From Anaerosphaera aminiphila DSM 21120 (GTDB lineage: Bacteria; Bacillota; Clostridia; Tissierellales; Peptoniphilaceae), in NCBI RefSeq assembly GCF_900129925.1, contig NZ_FQXI01000008.1, positions 16,500 to 80,499 on the forward strand: a stretch of 64,000 nucleotides of DNA, given 5' to 3'. The translations under genes and the position numbers were made by a program. Below are positions 9,927 to 18,550 of the stretch, piece by piece. Under the pieces are notes generated by a model. It had not been told where the DNA came from and ran no database searches. It saw nothing but the letters and a program-made list of their open reading frames with translations. Each line of letters starts with the position of its first letter. Position 1 is the first letter of the stretch.

Positions 9927-9955
9927 TTGAAAATACTTTACATATGTAATATAAT
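9927..9955 (+). promoter_or_regulatory. Sigma-A-type promoter for the zinc-ribbon/TPR/SH3 gene
   Basis: TTGAAA (9927-9932), a 17-base spacer and TATAAT (9950-9955), about 30 bases before the start codon. Spacing and hexamers are near consensus. Confidence 0.7.
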
Positions 9956-9984
9956 GTAAAAATAATATATAAGGGGGAATGTTA

Positions 9985-11574
9985 ATGGATTCCAACTTTC
10001 AGACCCTTCCTACTAATGTATCCTTAGTTCCAGATCAGCCTCTACAAATTATAAAGGCTGAAATTACCAGCGATTTAAATCTCGCAATAGACTTTTTAAG
10101 CATTAGTAGTAAACCTATTAGCAGAGTCTGTTTTACTGTAGTCTACAAAGATGAATTTAACAACTATCTCTTTAATGCTACAGAGGTGTACTATGATATT
10201 AAGAATCTCGAAATAATGCCTAAAAAAAATTATTTCTTAGATCCTTTCCCAATAGATGAAAGATTTAAAGACGCACGTGGAATTGACATTAGAATAAAGG
10301 AAATTTCTTTTTCTGACAGTGACATAATGATTTTTAACCAAAAAGAAGAAAGACAATATACTCTTCCCTTAATTTCGGAAAGCAAAAAGGAAAAGATGAA
10401 ATCTGCCCTTGGCCCTGAAATAATAGGATATGGCGAAAACCTAATGGATGGATGGCGATGCGTTTGCGGTGCCTTCAATTCAAAGGACAACGAAGAATGT
10501 GCTTTCTGTGGTAGAAATAAAAACTTTGTACTAAATAACTTAACTGAACCGTTAATTAATATGAAGCTTTTAAATGTGCTTTCTGAAACTGATACAGATG
10601 AAAGTGAAAATTTGGAGAACCTTGCAAGTCACTTGACTCAAACTCACTTGACAAAAGTTGCTCCTACAACTACTTCATTAAACGAAACAAGAATTAACAA
10701 TGAAAACGAAGATATTGAAACAAAAAGTATTTTTAATGTGCTAATAAAAATAGTATCCAGATTAATAATAATACTGCTGTTAGCTATCGTTGTAATTTTT
10801 GTATTTAAGTTTACTGAAAATATAAGAGCTGACCGAAATATGAATAGTGCAAAGACGCTAATTACACAAGGTCAGTATGAAGATGCGTTAAAAGTGCTTA
10901 AAAAAATAAAAGATGTGGACTTAGAAGATGAAGTCAACACTGAAATTGAAAAGACAAAAAAACTACTTGAATCTCAAAATTTCTTTGAAGAGGGTAATCG
11001 TTTAATTTTAAAAGATGACTACTTTGAAGCTGTAAAATCTTTTAAAAAAGTATCTCCTGAAGACGCTTTAAACTACTCAAAATCACAAGATAAAATAACA
11101 GAATTGGAAAATATAATTCTTGAAGATGCCAAGAAGACATTTGAAGATGGAAATACCCCAGGAGCAGTGAGTATAATAGACAACTATTTAAAAATTGTAC
11201 CTGAATCTGCAAATGCTTTAAATTTAAAGGATTTAATACTTCAAAATAACGCTAAGGAAATTGAAGAGCCTGACTCAGGATCTTTAATAAATGAAGAAGA
11301 CGTGGAATTAGATAAGACAAGAGCTGAAATGAGTAAAAAAGCAGATGCCCTTTTAAACACTTATCAAAAAGTTGTTGCTGAAAAGGCCAATCTGCGAGTT
11401 AACCCTTCAACTGATGCTGAAATAGTTACTATACTTCCTACTGATTCAGACTTGTATATTCAAGAAACTAAAATTGAGGGAATTGATAGAATTTGGTGTA
11501 AAGTTGAAGCTGTTGATGCTGAAACGGGAATTTCATATAGTGGTTGGATTTCAAATACTACTATGGTTCAATAA
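9985..11574 (+). CDS. Zinc-ribbon, transmembrane, TPR-like and SH3b multidomain protein
   Basis: About 529 residues, unrecognised as a whole. Order (numbering from the ATG at 9979): an N-terminal beta-rich domain (1-150); a zinc ribbon with Cys161, Cys163, Cys174 and Cys177; a Thr/Asn-rich linker; one membrane helix (257-277); helical TPR-like repeats (285-420); and a C-terminal bacterial SH3 domain (about 465-531) containing KANLRVNPS and ending in a GW-type strand. With one helix, the zinc ribbon should be cytoplasmic and the TPR/SH3 part outside, probably touching peptidoglycan. Two in-frame ATGs occur at 9979 and 9985; AGGGGG at 9972-9977 fits the second better. Function unknown. Confidence 0.85.
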   Translation: MDSNFQTLPTNVSLVPDQPLQIIKAEITSDLNLAIDFLSISSKPISRVCFTVVYKDEFNNYLFNATEVYYDIKNLEIMPKKNYFLDPFPIDERFKDARGIDIRIKEISFSDSDIMIFNQKEERQYTLPLISESKKEKMKSALGPEIIGYGENLMDGWRCVCGAFNSKDNEECAFCGRNKNFVLNNLTEPLINMKLLNVLSETDTDESENLENLASHLTQTHLTKVAPTTTSLNETRINNENEDIETKSIFNVLIKIVSRLIIILLLAIVVIFVFKFTENIRADRNMNSAKTLITQGQYEDALKVLKKIKDVDLEDEVNTEIEKTKKLLESQNFFEEGNRLILKDDYFEAVKSFKKVSPEDALNYSKSQDKITELENIILEDAKKTFEDGNTPGAVSIIDNYLKIVPESANALNLKDLILQNNAKEIEEPDSGSLINEEDVELDKTRAEMSKKADALLNTYQKVVAEKANLRVNPSTDAEIVTILPTDSDLYIQETKIEGIDRIWCKVEAVDAETGISYSGWISNTTMVQ

Positions 11575-11580
11575 AAAATA

Positions 11581-11617
11581 AAAAAAGAGACTGTTTATTT
11601 CTAAACAGTCTCTTTTC
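11581..11617. terminator. Bidirectional terminator between two convergent genes
   Basis: AAAAGAGACTGTTTA and TAAACAGTCTCTTTT form a near-perfect stem with a short loop, giving T-runs in both directions. It lies between the zinc-ribbon gene and the convergent PFOR gene and can end both transcripts. Confidence 0.9.
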
Positions 11618-11621
11618 TATA

Positions 11622-14600
11622 TTAAACTTCTGCCATTTTTTTATATCTGTTGTATCTAACTTTTGCATCTTCTTCTGCCATGTTGTATAGCTCTTGAGCT
11701 ATTTCAGGGAAAGTTTTCTTTAGAGAAGTATATCTTACTTCTGAGTCTAAGAAACTTTGGAAAGGTTTTGTAGGCTCTTTAGAGTCCAGTACAAAAGGAT
11801 TTTTTCCCTCTGATTCCAACATTGGATTGTATCTGTATAGGTGCCAGTATCCAGTTTCTACTGCAAATTTTTCCTGTGCAACTGTCTTGCCCATTCCATT
11901 TACAAGTCCGTGGTTAATACATGGTGAATAGCAAATAACTATTGAAGGACCATCATAACTCTCAGCTTCTTTTAGTGCTTTTATAAGTTGATTCATATTT
12001 GAGCCCATTGCTACTTGAGCTACATATACGTATCCATAAGTCATCAGCATTGCGCCAAGGTCTTTCTTTCTAACTTTCTTACCACCTGCTGCAAATTTAG
12101 CAACAGCTGCTCTTGGAGTAGATTTAGATGATTGTCCACCTGTATTTGAATATACTTCTGTATCAAATACTAATATATTAAAGTCTTCTCCTGATGCCAT
12201 TACATGGTCAAGTCCACCGTAACCTATATCATAAGCCCAGCCATCTCCTCCAAAACTCCAAATACTTTGTTTCATCAAGTAGTCTTTTAACTTGTCAATT
12301 TCATGCAAGTTCTTATCTTTTGAGTCTTTTACAAAGTCTTCAATTGGTTTTTTAAGAGCTTTAGTCTTGTCTGGATCTTTCATGTTTTCAATCCACTCTT
12401 TAAATATACCTTCAGCTTCACTTCCTGGATTTTCTTTAATATACTCTTCCATGTGAAGTTTTATAGTATTTCTAAGTTTTTTAACTGCCAATGCCATGCC
12501 GTATCCATATTCAGCATTGTCTTCAAAAAGTGAACTAGCCCAAGCCGGTCCTCTTCCATATTGATTTTTGCAATATCCTGATGACGGATATGATCCGCCC
12601 CAAATTGAAGAACAACCTGATGCGTTAGCTATTAGCATTCTATCTCCAAATAATCTTGTAACAAGTGTTGCATATGGTGTTTCTCCACATCCTGCACAAG
12701 CTCCATGGAATTCTAGTAGTGGTTGTTTAAATTGACTGCCCTTAATAGTGTTGTCAGGAATTAAATCTTCTTTTGGTCTTACTGTCATAGCAAATTCCCA
12801 ATTTTCTTTTTGGTACATTTCTTCTTCTAAAGGTACCATTGTAAGAGCTTTTTCCTTTGAAGGACATACGTCAGCACAGTTTCCACAACCTGTACAGTCA
12901 AGTATAGATGGTTGAATTCTGTATTCCATTCCCTCTAATCCCTTACCTTTTGCAGGTATAGTTGTAAAGCTTTCAGGTTTATTTGCACTTTCTTCTTCAT
13001 TTAGTAAAAATGGTCTTATTACTGCATGAGGACATACAAATGAACATTGGTTACATTGAATACACTTTGATGAATCCCACTTAGGAACAGTAACTGCTAT
13101 TGCTCTTTTTTCATATCGAGCTGTTCCAGTTGGCATTATTCCCTCTTCTACTCCCTTAAATGCTGATACCGGAGTTTTATCTCCCTGTTGTGCATTAAGT
13201 GGGAATAAAATATCTTTTACATATTTAGGATAGTCTTCTGTAACTACTTCATCTTTTGCATCTTTCCAGTCTTCAGGTATTTTAATTTCTACAATTTCTT
13301 CAAATCCCTTGTCAACTGCTTCGTAGTTCATGTTAACTATTTTATCGCCTTTTCTGCCATAAGTTTCCTTTATAGAATCCTTAAGTCTCTTTTCAGCGTC
13401 ATCTAATGGTAACACTTTTGAAAGTTTAAAGAAAGCTGCTTGCATAATCATATTTGTACGATTTCCAAGTCCGATTTCCTCTGCAATTTCTGTAGCGTCT
13501 ACTGTATAGAATTTAACTTTTTTATCATATAATTCTCTTTTTAATTTTGCTGGAAGGTGTGTAGATAGTTCTTCTTCATTCCAAATTGTATTTAATAGGA
13601 ATGTTCCACCTTCTTTTAAACCCTCTAATAAATCATAGTTATATACATATGATTGCTTTGAACAACTTACAAAGTCAGGCTTTGTAATTAGATATGTGGA
13701 TTTAATAGGTTCGTTTCCAAATCTCAAGTGAGATATTGTAACACCACCTGATTTTTTAGAGTCATAGGAGAAATATGCCTGTGCATACATATCAGTACCA
13801 TCACCGATAATGGCTATTGCACTCTTATTAGCTCCTACTGTACCATCTGATCCAAATCCCCAGAATTTACACTTTATAGTGTCTTCCGGTTCAGTTGATA
13901 TTTCTTCTTTAATTTCAAGATTTGTATGTGTTACGTCATCAACTATACCTATAGTAAATCTATCTTTTGGTTTTTCTTCTTTCATGTTGTCAAATACTGC
14001 TTTAATTTGACTAGGTGTTGTATCTTTAGATGCAAGACCGTATCTTCCACCAACTATTACAGGTTTATATTCTTCGTCAGCATATGCACCAATAACGTCT
14101 AAGTGTAGTGGTTCAAAAGGACTTCCCTTTTCTTTAGTTCTATCTAAAACAGAAATACATTTAACTGTCTTTGGAATTTCTCTTAAAAGAGCGTCTTTAG
14201 AGAATGGTCTGTAAAGTCTTACCTTTATCATTCCAACTTTTTCGCCTTGTTTTACTAAGTAGTCAATAGTTTCTTCTATAGTTTCATTTACAGAACCCAT
14301 AGCCATTATTATTCTGTCGGCGTCTTCTGCTCCATAGTAGTCAAAAGGCTTATAATATCTTCCTGTAATATCTCCCATTTTTTTCATGTAGTCTTCAACT
14401 ACTGGAACTACTTCTTCATACATTGGATTAGATGCTTCCATTGCTTGGAAGTACACGTCAGGATTTTGAGCAGTTCCCTTTGTATATGGTCTTTCAGGGT
14501 TCATGCTTCTCATTCTGAATTCTTGAAGCGCATCTCTATCTAAAAGCTTTGCATAGTCTTCATAGTCTACAGATTCAACTTTTTGAAATTCATGAGATGT

Positions 14601-15122
14601 TCTAAATCCATCAAAGAAGTGTAAGAAAGGTATTCTCGTTTTAATGGCTGCCAAATGAGCTACTGCTCCTAAATCTAGTATTTCTTGTACAGAGCTAGAT
14701 GCCAACATTGCAAATCCAGTCTGTCTACAAGCCATTACGTCTTGATGATCTCCAAATATTGAAAGTGCCTGAGTTGAAAGTGCTCTTGCTGCTACGTGAA
14801 GCACTCCTGGTAGTAGCTCTCCACTCATTTTGTACATATTTGGAATCATAAGTAGCAATCCTTGAGATGATGTAAAACTTGTTGAAAGAGCCCCTGCAGA
14901 AAGCGCACCGTGCATTGCACCTGCTGCTCCACCTTCTGATTGAAGTTCTGTTACTTGAACTTCTTCTCCAAATATATTTTTCTTACCATTTGCTGCCCAC
15001 TCATCAACATGTTCTGACATATCTGATGATGGAGTTATAGGGAAAATCGGTGCCACTTCTGTAAAAGCATAAGCTACAGTTGCAGCTGCCGTATTTCCAT
15101 TCATAGTTACCATCTTTTTCAT
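11622..15122 (-). CDS. nifJ: Pyruvate:ferredoxin (flavodoxin) oxidoreductase
   Basis: A 1166-residue single-chain PFOR, normal length. Domains in order: pyrimidine-binding domain I (PITPSSDMSEH, where Thr contacts TPP), domain II, gamma domain (FWGFGSDGTVGANK), two 4Fe-4S motifs (CIQCNQCSFVCPHA and CTGCGNCADVCPS), and the C-terminal TPP/proximal cluster region starting CAGCGETPY and including GGDGWAYDIG. It converts pyruvate and CoA to acetyl-CoA, CO2 and reduced ferredoxin; family members also take 2-oxobutyrate. It lies 24 bases downstream of the racemase-like gene and last in a minus-strand cluster with methionine gamma-lyase. GGGGGG precedes the ATG. Confidence 0.96.
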   Translation of the reverse strand: MKKMVTMNGNTAAATVAYAFTEVAPIFPITPSSDMSEHVDEWAANGKKNIFGEEVQVTELQSEGGAAGAMHGALSAGALSTSFTSSQGLLLMIPNMYKMSGELLPGVLHVAARALSTQALSIFGDHQDVMACRQTGFAMLASSSVQEILDLGAVAHLAAIKTRIPFLHFFDGFRTSHEFQKVESVDYEDYAKLLDRDALQEFRMRSMNPERPYTKGTAQNPDVYFQAMEASNPMYEEVVPVVEDYMKKMGDITGRYYKPFDYYGAEDADRIIMAMGSVNETIEETIDYLVKQGEKVGMIKVRLYRPFSKDALLREIPKTVKCISVLDRTKEKGSPFEPLHLDVIGAYADEEYKPVIVGGRYGLASKDTTPSQIKAVFDNMKEEKPKDRFTIGIVDDVTHTNLEIKEEISTEPEDTIKCKFWGFGSDGTVGANKSAIAIIGDGTDMYAQAYFSYDSKKSGGVTISHLRFGNEPIKSTYLITKPDFVSCSKQSYVYNYDLLEGLKEGGTFLLNTIWNEEELSTHLPAKLKRELYDKKVKFYTVDATEIAEEIGLGNRTNMIMQAAFFKLSKVLPLDDAEKRLKDSIKETYGRKGDKIVNMNYEAVDKGFEEIVEIKIPEDWKDAKDEVVTEDYPKYVKDILFPLNAQQGDKTPVSAFKGVEEGIMPTGTARYEKRAIAVTVPKWDSSKCIQCNQCSFVCPHAVIRPFLLNEEESANKPESFTTIPAKGKGLEGMEYRIQPSILDCTGCGNCADVCPSKEKALTMVPLEEEMYQKENWEFAMTVRPKEDLIPDNTIKGSQFKQPLLEFHGACAGCGETPYATLVTRLFGDRMLIANASGCSSIWGGSYPSSGYCKNQYGRGPAWASSLFEDNAEYGYGMALAVKKLRNTIKLHMEEYIKENPGSEAEGIFKEWIENMKDPDKTKALKKPIEDFVKDSKDKNLHEIDKLKDYLMKQSIWSFGGDGWAYDIGYGGLDHVMASGEDFNILVFDTEVYSNTGGQSSKSTPRAAVAKFAAGGKKVRKKDLGAMLMTYGYVYVAQVAMGSNMNQLIKALKEAESYDGPSIVICYSPCINHGLVNGMGKTVAQEKFAVETGYWHLYRYNPMLESEGKNPFVLDSKEPTKPFQSFLDSEVRYTSLKKTFPEIAQELYNMAEEDAKVRYNRYKKMAEV

Positions 15123-15146
15123 TAATTTAAAACCCCCCTAATAAAA

Positions 15147-15803
15147 TCACTTAAAAATTTTCTCAATCATATCTTCCGCCGGATCTATTATTTTTAGGTC
15201 TGTAAGATTTTTAAGTTCACTCTTTATATACGGAAAATGAGTACATCCAAGTAAAATGCTGTCCACTTTAAACTTTTCATCACTTATTCCCTCTATATAT
15301 TTTAACATACCTCCAAGATTTAGTCTTTCTACAATTTCACTTGGATTTAGTCCCTCTTCAATTAATTCAACTATACTCATATTTCCAACAGATATAATAT
15401 TTTTACTCTTGTCTGAGTCCTTAATAATTTTATCTATCTTATAAGCTGAAAGTCCATTAGCTGCAATAACTACTATGTTTTTACTCTCTTTAGGTAAATT
15501 TTTATAAGTCTCTAAAGGAGTTATTATTTCAATTTTTGTCTCTTTAGATATTTTTTCATAGTCTATTGCTGCACTTAGTGAATTACAATAGATAAATACT
15601 TTTTCAGCACCCTTTGCCTTGGCACCTTCTATTTCAAGTTTTACCCTCTGTTCAAGTTCTTCTGATGAATAATATTGCATATCTGTCTGGTCTGTACAAT
15701 TGTCTGCCATTGCTATTGATATAGTTCCAATGCCAACATTTTTTAATAAGTTCACACCCATTTTAGTGTCAACTCTTGTTCCAGCTACCACTGCAATCTT
15801 CAT
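15147..15803 (-). CDS. Aspartate/glutamate racemase-family protein
   Basis: 219 residues. Both catalytic cysteines of the cofactor-independent Asp/Glu racemase fold are present: Cys73 in YCNSLSAA and Cys187 in LLGCTHFPY. The second motif is typical of glutamate racemase (MurI), but overall it is shorter than usual MurI (about 260) and its N-terminus (VAGTRVDTK) is atypical. An upstream ATG at 15812 overlaps the GGAT ribosome-binding site, so the ATG at 15803 is preferred. It could make D-Glu or D-Asp, or act on another amino acid. Position between methionine gamma-lyase and PFOR is unusual for a cell-wall enzyme. Confidence 0.82.
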   Translation of the reverse strand: MKIAVVAGTRVDTKMGVNLLKNVGIGTISIAMADNCTDQTDMQYYSSEELEQRVKLEIEGAKAKGAEKVFIYCNSLSAAIDYEKISKETKIEIITPLETYKNLPKESKNIVVIAANGLSAYKIDKIIKDSDKSKNIISVGNMSIVELIEEGLNPSEIVERLNLGGMLKYIEGISDEKFKVDSILLGCTHFPYIKSELKNLTDLKIIDPAEDMIEKIFK

Positions 15804-15891
15804 TATACACATCCTATAAAATTTATAATATAGGTAATTAAAAAATTACCTATATTATAAATCTATTACTATTCTAATTTTTTACTATAAC

Positions 15892-17085
15892 TTACATTAT
15901 ACTATCTAAAGCTTGTTTTAAATCTGCAATTATATCTTCTGCATCTTCTAGACCTACAGAAATTCTAACAAGTCCTTCTGCAATTCCTGATTCTTTTCTC
16001 TCTTCTGGAGTGTATGGTGAATGTGTCATGCTTGCTGGATGTTGAATAAGTGTTTCTGTATCTCCAAGACTTACTGCTATTGAACAAAGTTGAACAGCGT
16101 CCATTAATTTTATTCCAGCTTCTCTTCCACCCTTAACTTCAAATGAAATCATTCCGCCAGGAAGAGCCATTTGTTTTTTAGCTAGTTCATATTGTGGGAA
16201 TGACTTAAGTCCAGGATATGCTATAGATTCTACAGCAGGATGTGATTCTAAGAATTCAGCAACCTTCATAGCATTGGCAGAGTGTTTTTCCATTCTAATT
16301 GAAAGTGTCTTCATTCCCCTTTGAATTAAGAATGCTTCAAAAGCTCCTAGCACAGCACCTGTACAGTCTTTAAGTCCAAATAATTTTATTTCATTTATTA
16401 ACTCATTACTTCCAACGGCAAATCCTGCAATAACATCTCCATGTCCATTTAAGTATTTTGTTGCAGAGTGAACTACTATATCTGCTCCAAGCTCTAACGG
16501 TTTTTGAATATATGGAGTGTTGTAAGTATTGTCAACTACAAGTACACCGTAATTGTTTGAGTGAGCTATTTTTGCAACTTCTTCTATATCTGTTATATAC
16601 ATATTTGGGTTAGCAGGAGTTTCTACATATACTACTCTTGTATTTTCCTTCATTGCATCTTTAAAGTTTTGTGGATCTCTTGGGTCTACAAATGTTACTT
16701 CTACGCCAAATTTAGTAAGTCCATGACTTAATAGTGCAAATGTACAGCCATAAAGTGTCTTTGATGCTACTACGTGATCTCCGGCTTTAAGCATAGTCCA
16801 CATTACAGATGAGATAGCTCCCATTCCTGATGATGTTGACATTGCTGCTTCTCCACCTTCAAGTACTGCAAGTTTTTCTTCTACAACTGAGTTAGTTGGA
16901 TTTCCAAGTCTAGAATAAATATATCCCTCTTCTTCTCCTGCAAATCTTCTTCCACCTTGTTCTGCTGAATCAAATATAAATGTAGATGATTGGTATATTG
17001 GAGTTGAAAGTGCTCCATATTGATTTGGTTTTACGCCTGCGTGTATTTGTTTTGTTGCGAATCCTTTGTTTTCCATGTTTTCCAT
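15892..17085 (-). CDS. megL: Methionine gamma-lyase
   Basis: 397 residues of the Cys/Met-metabolism PLP family. Lys210 in HSATKYLNGHGD is the PLP lysine, Asp185 contacts the pyridine nitrogen, and Tyr112 plus Cys114 in LYGCTF match the Tyr/Cys pair that distinguishes methionine gamma-lyase from cystathionine gamma-synthase/lyase. Reaction: L-methionine to methanethiol, ammonia and 2-oxobutyrate. Start ATG follows AGGGGG by eight bases. The upstream neighbour is an NhaC-family transporter and downstream lie the racemase-like gene and PFOR, consistent with methionine uptake and fermentation. A cystathionine or homocysteine activity cannot be excluded. Confidence 0.9.
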   Translation of the reverse strand: MENMENKGFATKQIHAGVKPNQYGALSTPIYQSSTFIFDSAEQGGRRFAGEEEGYIYSRLGNPTNSVVEEKLAVLEGGEAAMSTSSGMGAISSVMWTMLKAGDHVVASKTLYGCTFALLSHGLTKFGVEVTFVDPRDPQNFKDAMKENTRVVYVETPANPNMYITDIEEVAKIAHSNNYGVLVVDNTYNTPYIQKPLELGADIVVHSATKYLNGHGDVIAGFAVGSNELINEIKLFGLKDCTGAVLGAFEAFLIQRGMKTLSIRMEKHSANAMKVAEFLESHPAVESIAYPGLKSFPQYELAKKQMALPGGMISFEVKGGREAGIKLMDAVQLCSIAVSLGDTETLIQHPASMTHSPYTPEERKESGIAEGLVRISVGLEDAEDIIADLKQALDSIM

Positions 17086-17151
17086 TTTTAAATCCCCCTA
17101 AAATTTTATTAATTGTTTTTTATTTTCCTTCTATCCTACTTCTGTCTATAT

Positions 17152-18522
17152 TTACTTCGCACTACTTTCAGATTTTAATTGCCATTTTTCAAAATCCCAT
17201 GGATGTTTGTTAATATATCCATTGGCAAATGGAATAAATATTGAAAGTATTGCAAAAAATGCAAGTGCAAATTGATACCATAGTAATGGCATTACGTCAA
17301 AGGGACTCACTTGTCCATTTGTAAATTGAACCGCCATTAGCAATTGTGCCCCATAGGGAATAAATCCCTGCATTACAGCTCCAAAAGTATCCAGTAGTGA
17401 AGCCGACCTTCTAGGGTCTACCTTGTACTCTTCACAGATATTTCTAACTATTGGCCCATCTATAATTATTGCAACAGTGTTATTTGCTGTTGCAGCATCT
17501 GTTAACATTGTAATTAATGCAATTCCAATCTCTGCTGATTTAGAACCTTTTATAAAGCCCTTTATTTTATTGAGAAGCCAATCAAGTCCTCCACCATGAG
17601 TAACTAGCGCTGCCAGTCCTCCAGTTAAAAGAGAAAGTAGGAATATTTCAAACATTCCATTAAATCCTTCAAATATAATATTTGTATACTCTATAATTGC
17701 AAACTCCCCATAGAATATACCTATTCCACCAGCGAGGATTGTCCCAAGCGTAAGTACCATAAATACGTTCATTCCGGCAATTGCAGCTATTAATACAAAT
17801 AAGTAAGGAACAACTTTTATAAAATTGTACTCATAAACCTGAGCTGCCGGAGCAACTTCCGGTCTTCCGAATATTAATAGCAGTATAATTGTTACTATAA
17901 CTGCCGGAACTGCCATTGCAATATTTGTCCTAAACTTATCTCTCATTTCAACACCTTGAGTTCTAGTTGCAGCTATTGTAGTGTCAGAAATTATAGATAA
18001 GTTATCTCCAAACATAGCTCCTCCAATAAGAGTTGCTATTATAAGCGGCATAGATATAGTTGTCTTTGACGCAAATCCAATTGCTATAGGTCCAAGAGCT
18101 GTTATAGTTCCAACACTGGTTCCTGTTGCCAAAGCCAAGAAACTTGCTATTATAAATATTCCCACTGTTATAAGTCCCGGTGGAATTATTGAAAGTCCTA
18201 AATTTACTGTAGATTCAACTCCACCCATAGCTCCTGCAACAGTTGAAAACGCTCCTGCAAGTAAGTAAATTATACACATTATAATTATATTTTCATCGCC
18301 ACAGCCCTTTACAAATATGTCAAACTTGTCATCTATACTTCCCTTAATTAAGAAAAATGCAACTATAATTCCTACGATTACTGCAATTGGTGCCTTAAAT
18401 CCATAAAATCCCATTGGATCTCCGCCACGAACAAGCATAATTCCTATTCCAAGGTATGTAGCTATAAATACTATAAACGGAACAAGTGCTAAAAAATTAC
18501 CCTTTTTATTTTTGTTTTCCAC
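17152..18522 (-). CDS. NhaC-family transporter, candidate methionine/Na+ transporter
   Basis: About 456 residues and 11-12 membrane helices, with the NhaC family hallmarks GTSVGTITALGPIAIG, GAMFGDNLSIISDTTIAATRTQG and TDAATANNTVAIII. NhaC members are Na+/H+ antiporters, but a branch (MetT) was predicted by comparative genomics to carry methionine. Its place between the TyrR-like regulator and methionine gamma-lyase favours an amino-acid, probably methionine, substrate (inference). Two in-frame GTGs exist; AGGGGGA abuts the first (18528) and is six bases from the second (18522), so 18522 is chosen. A second, related NhaC gene is at 51259-52611. Confidence 0.88.
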   Translation of the reverse strand: MENKNKKGNFLALVPFIVFIATYLGIGIMLVRGGDPMGFYGFKAPIAVIVGIIVAFFLIKGSIDDKFDIFVKGCGDENIIIMCIIYLLAGAFSTVAGAMGGVESTVNLGLSIIPPGLITVGIFIIASFLALATGTSVGTITALGPIAIGFASKTTISMPLIIATLIGGAMFGDNLSIISDTTIAATRTQGVEMRDKFRTNIAMAVPAVIVTIILLLIFGRPEVAPAAQVYEYNFIKVVPYLFVLIAAIAGMNVFMVLTLGTILAGGIGIFYGEFAIIEYTNIIFEGFNGMFEIFLLSLLTGGLAALVTHGGGLDWLLNKIKGFIKGSKSAEIGIALITMLTDAATANNTVAIIIDGPIVRNICEEYKVDPRRSASLLDTFGAVMQGFIPYGAQLLMAVQFTNGQVSPFDVMPLLWYQFALAFFAILSIFIPFANGYINKHPWDFEKWQLKSESSAK

Positions 18523-18550
18523 GTTCACTCCCCCTATTTAGTTTTCATTC

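Noticed and set aside
10453..10467. TGGC-N7-TTGC match to a sigma-54 promoter
   Set aside because: Lies inside the zinc-ribbon codons of a clear gene with no gene start downstream nearby; chance match.
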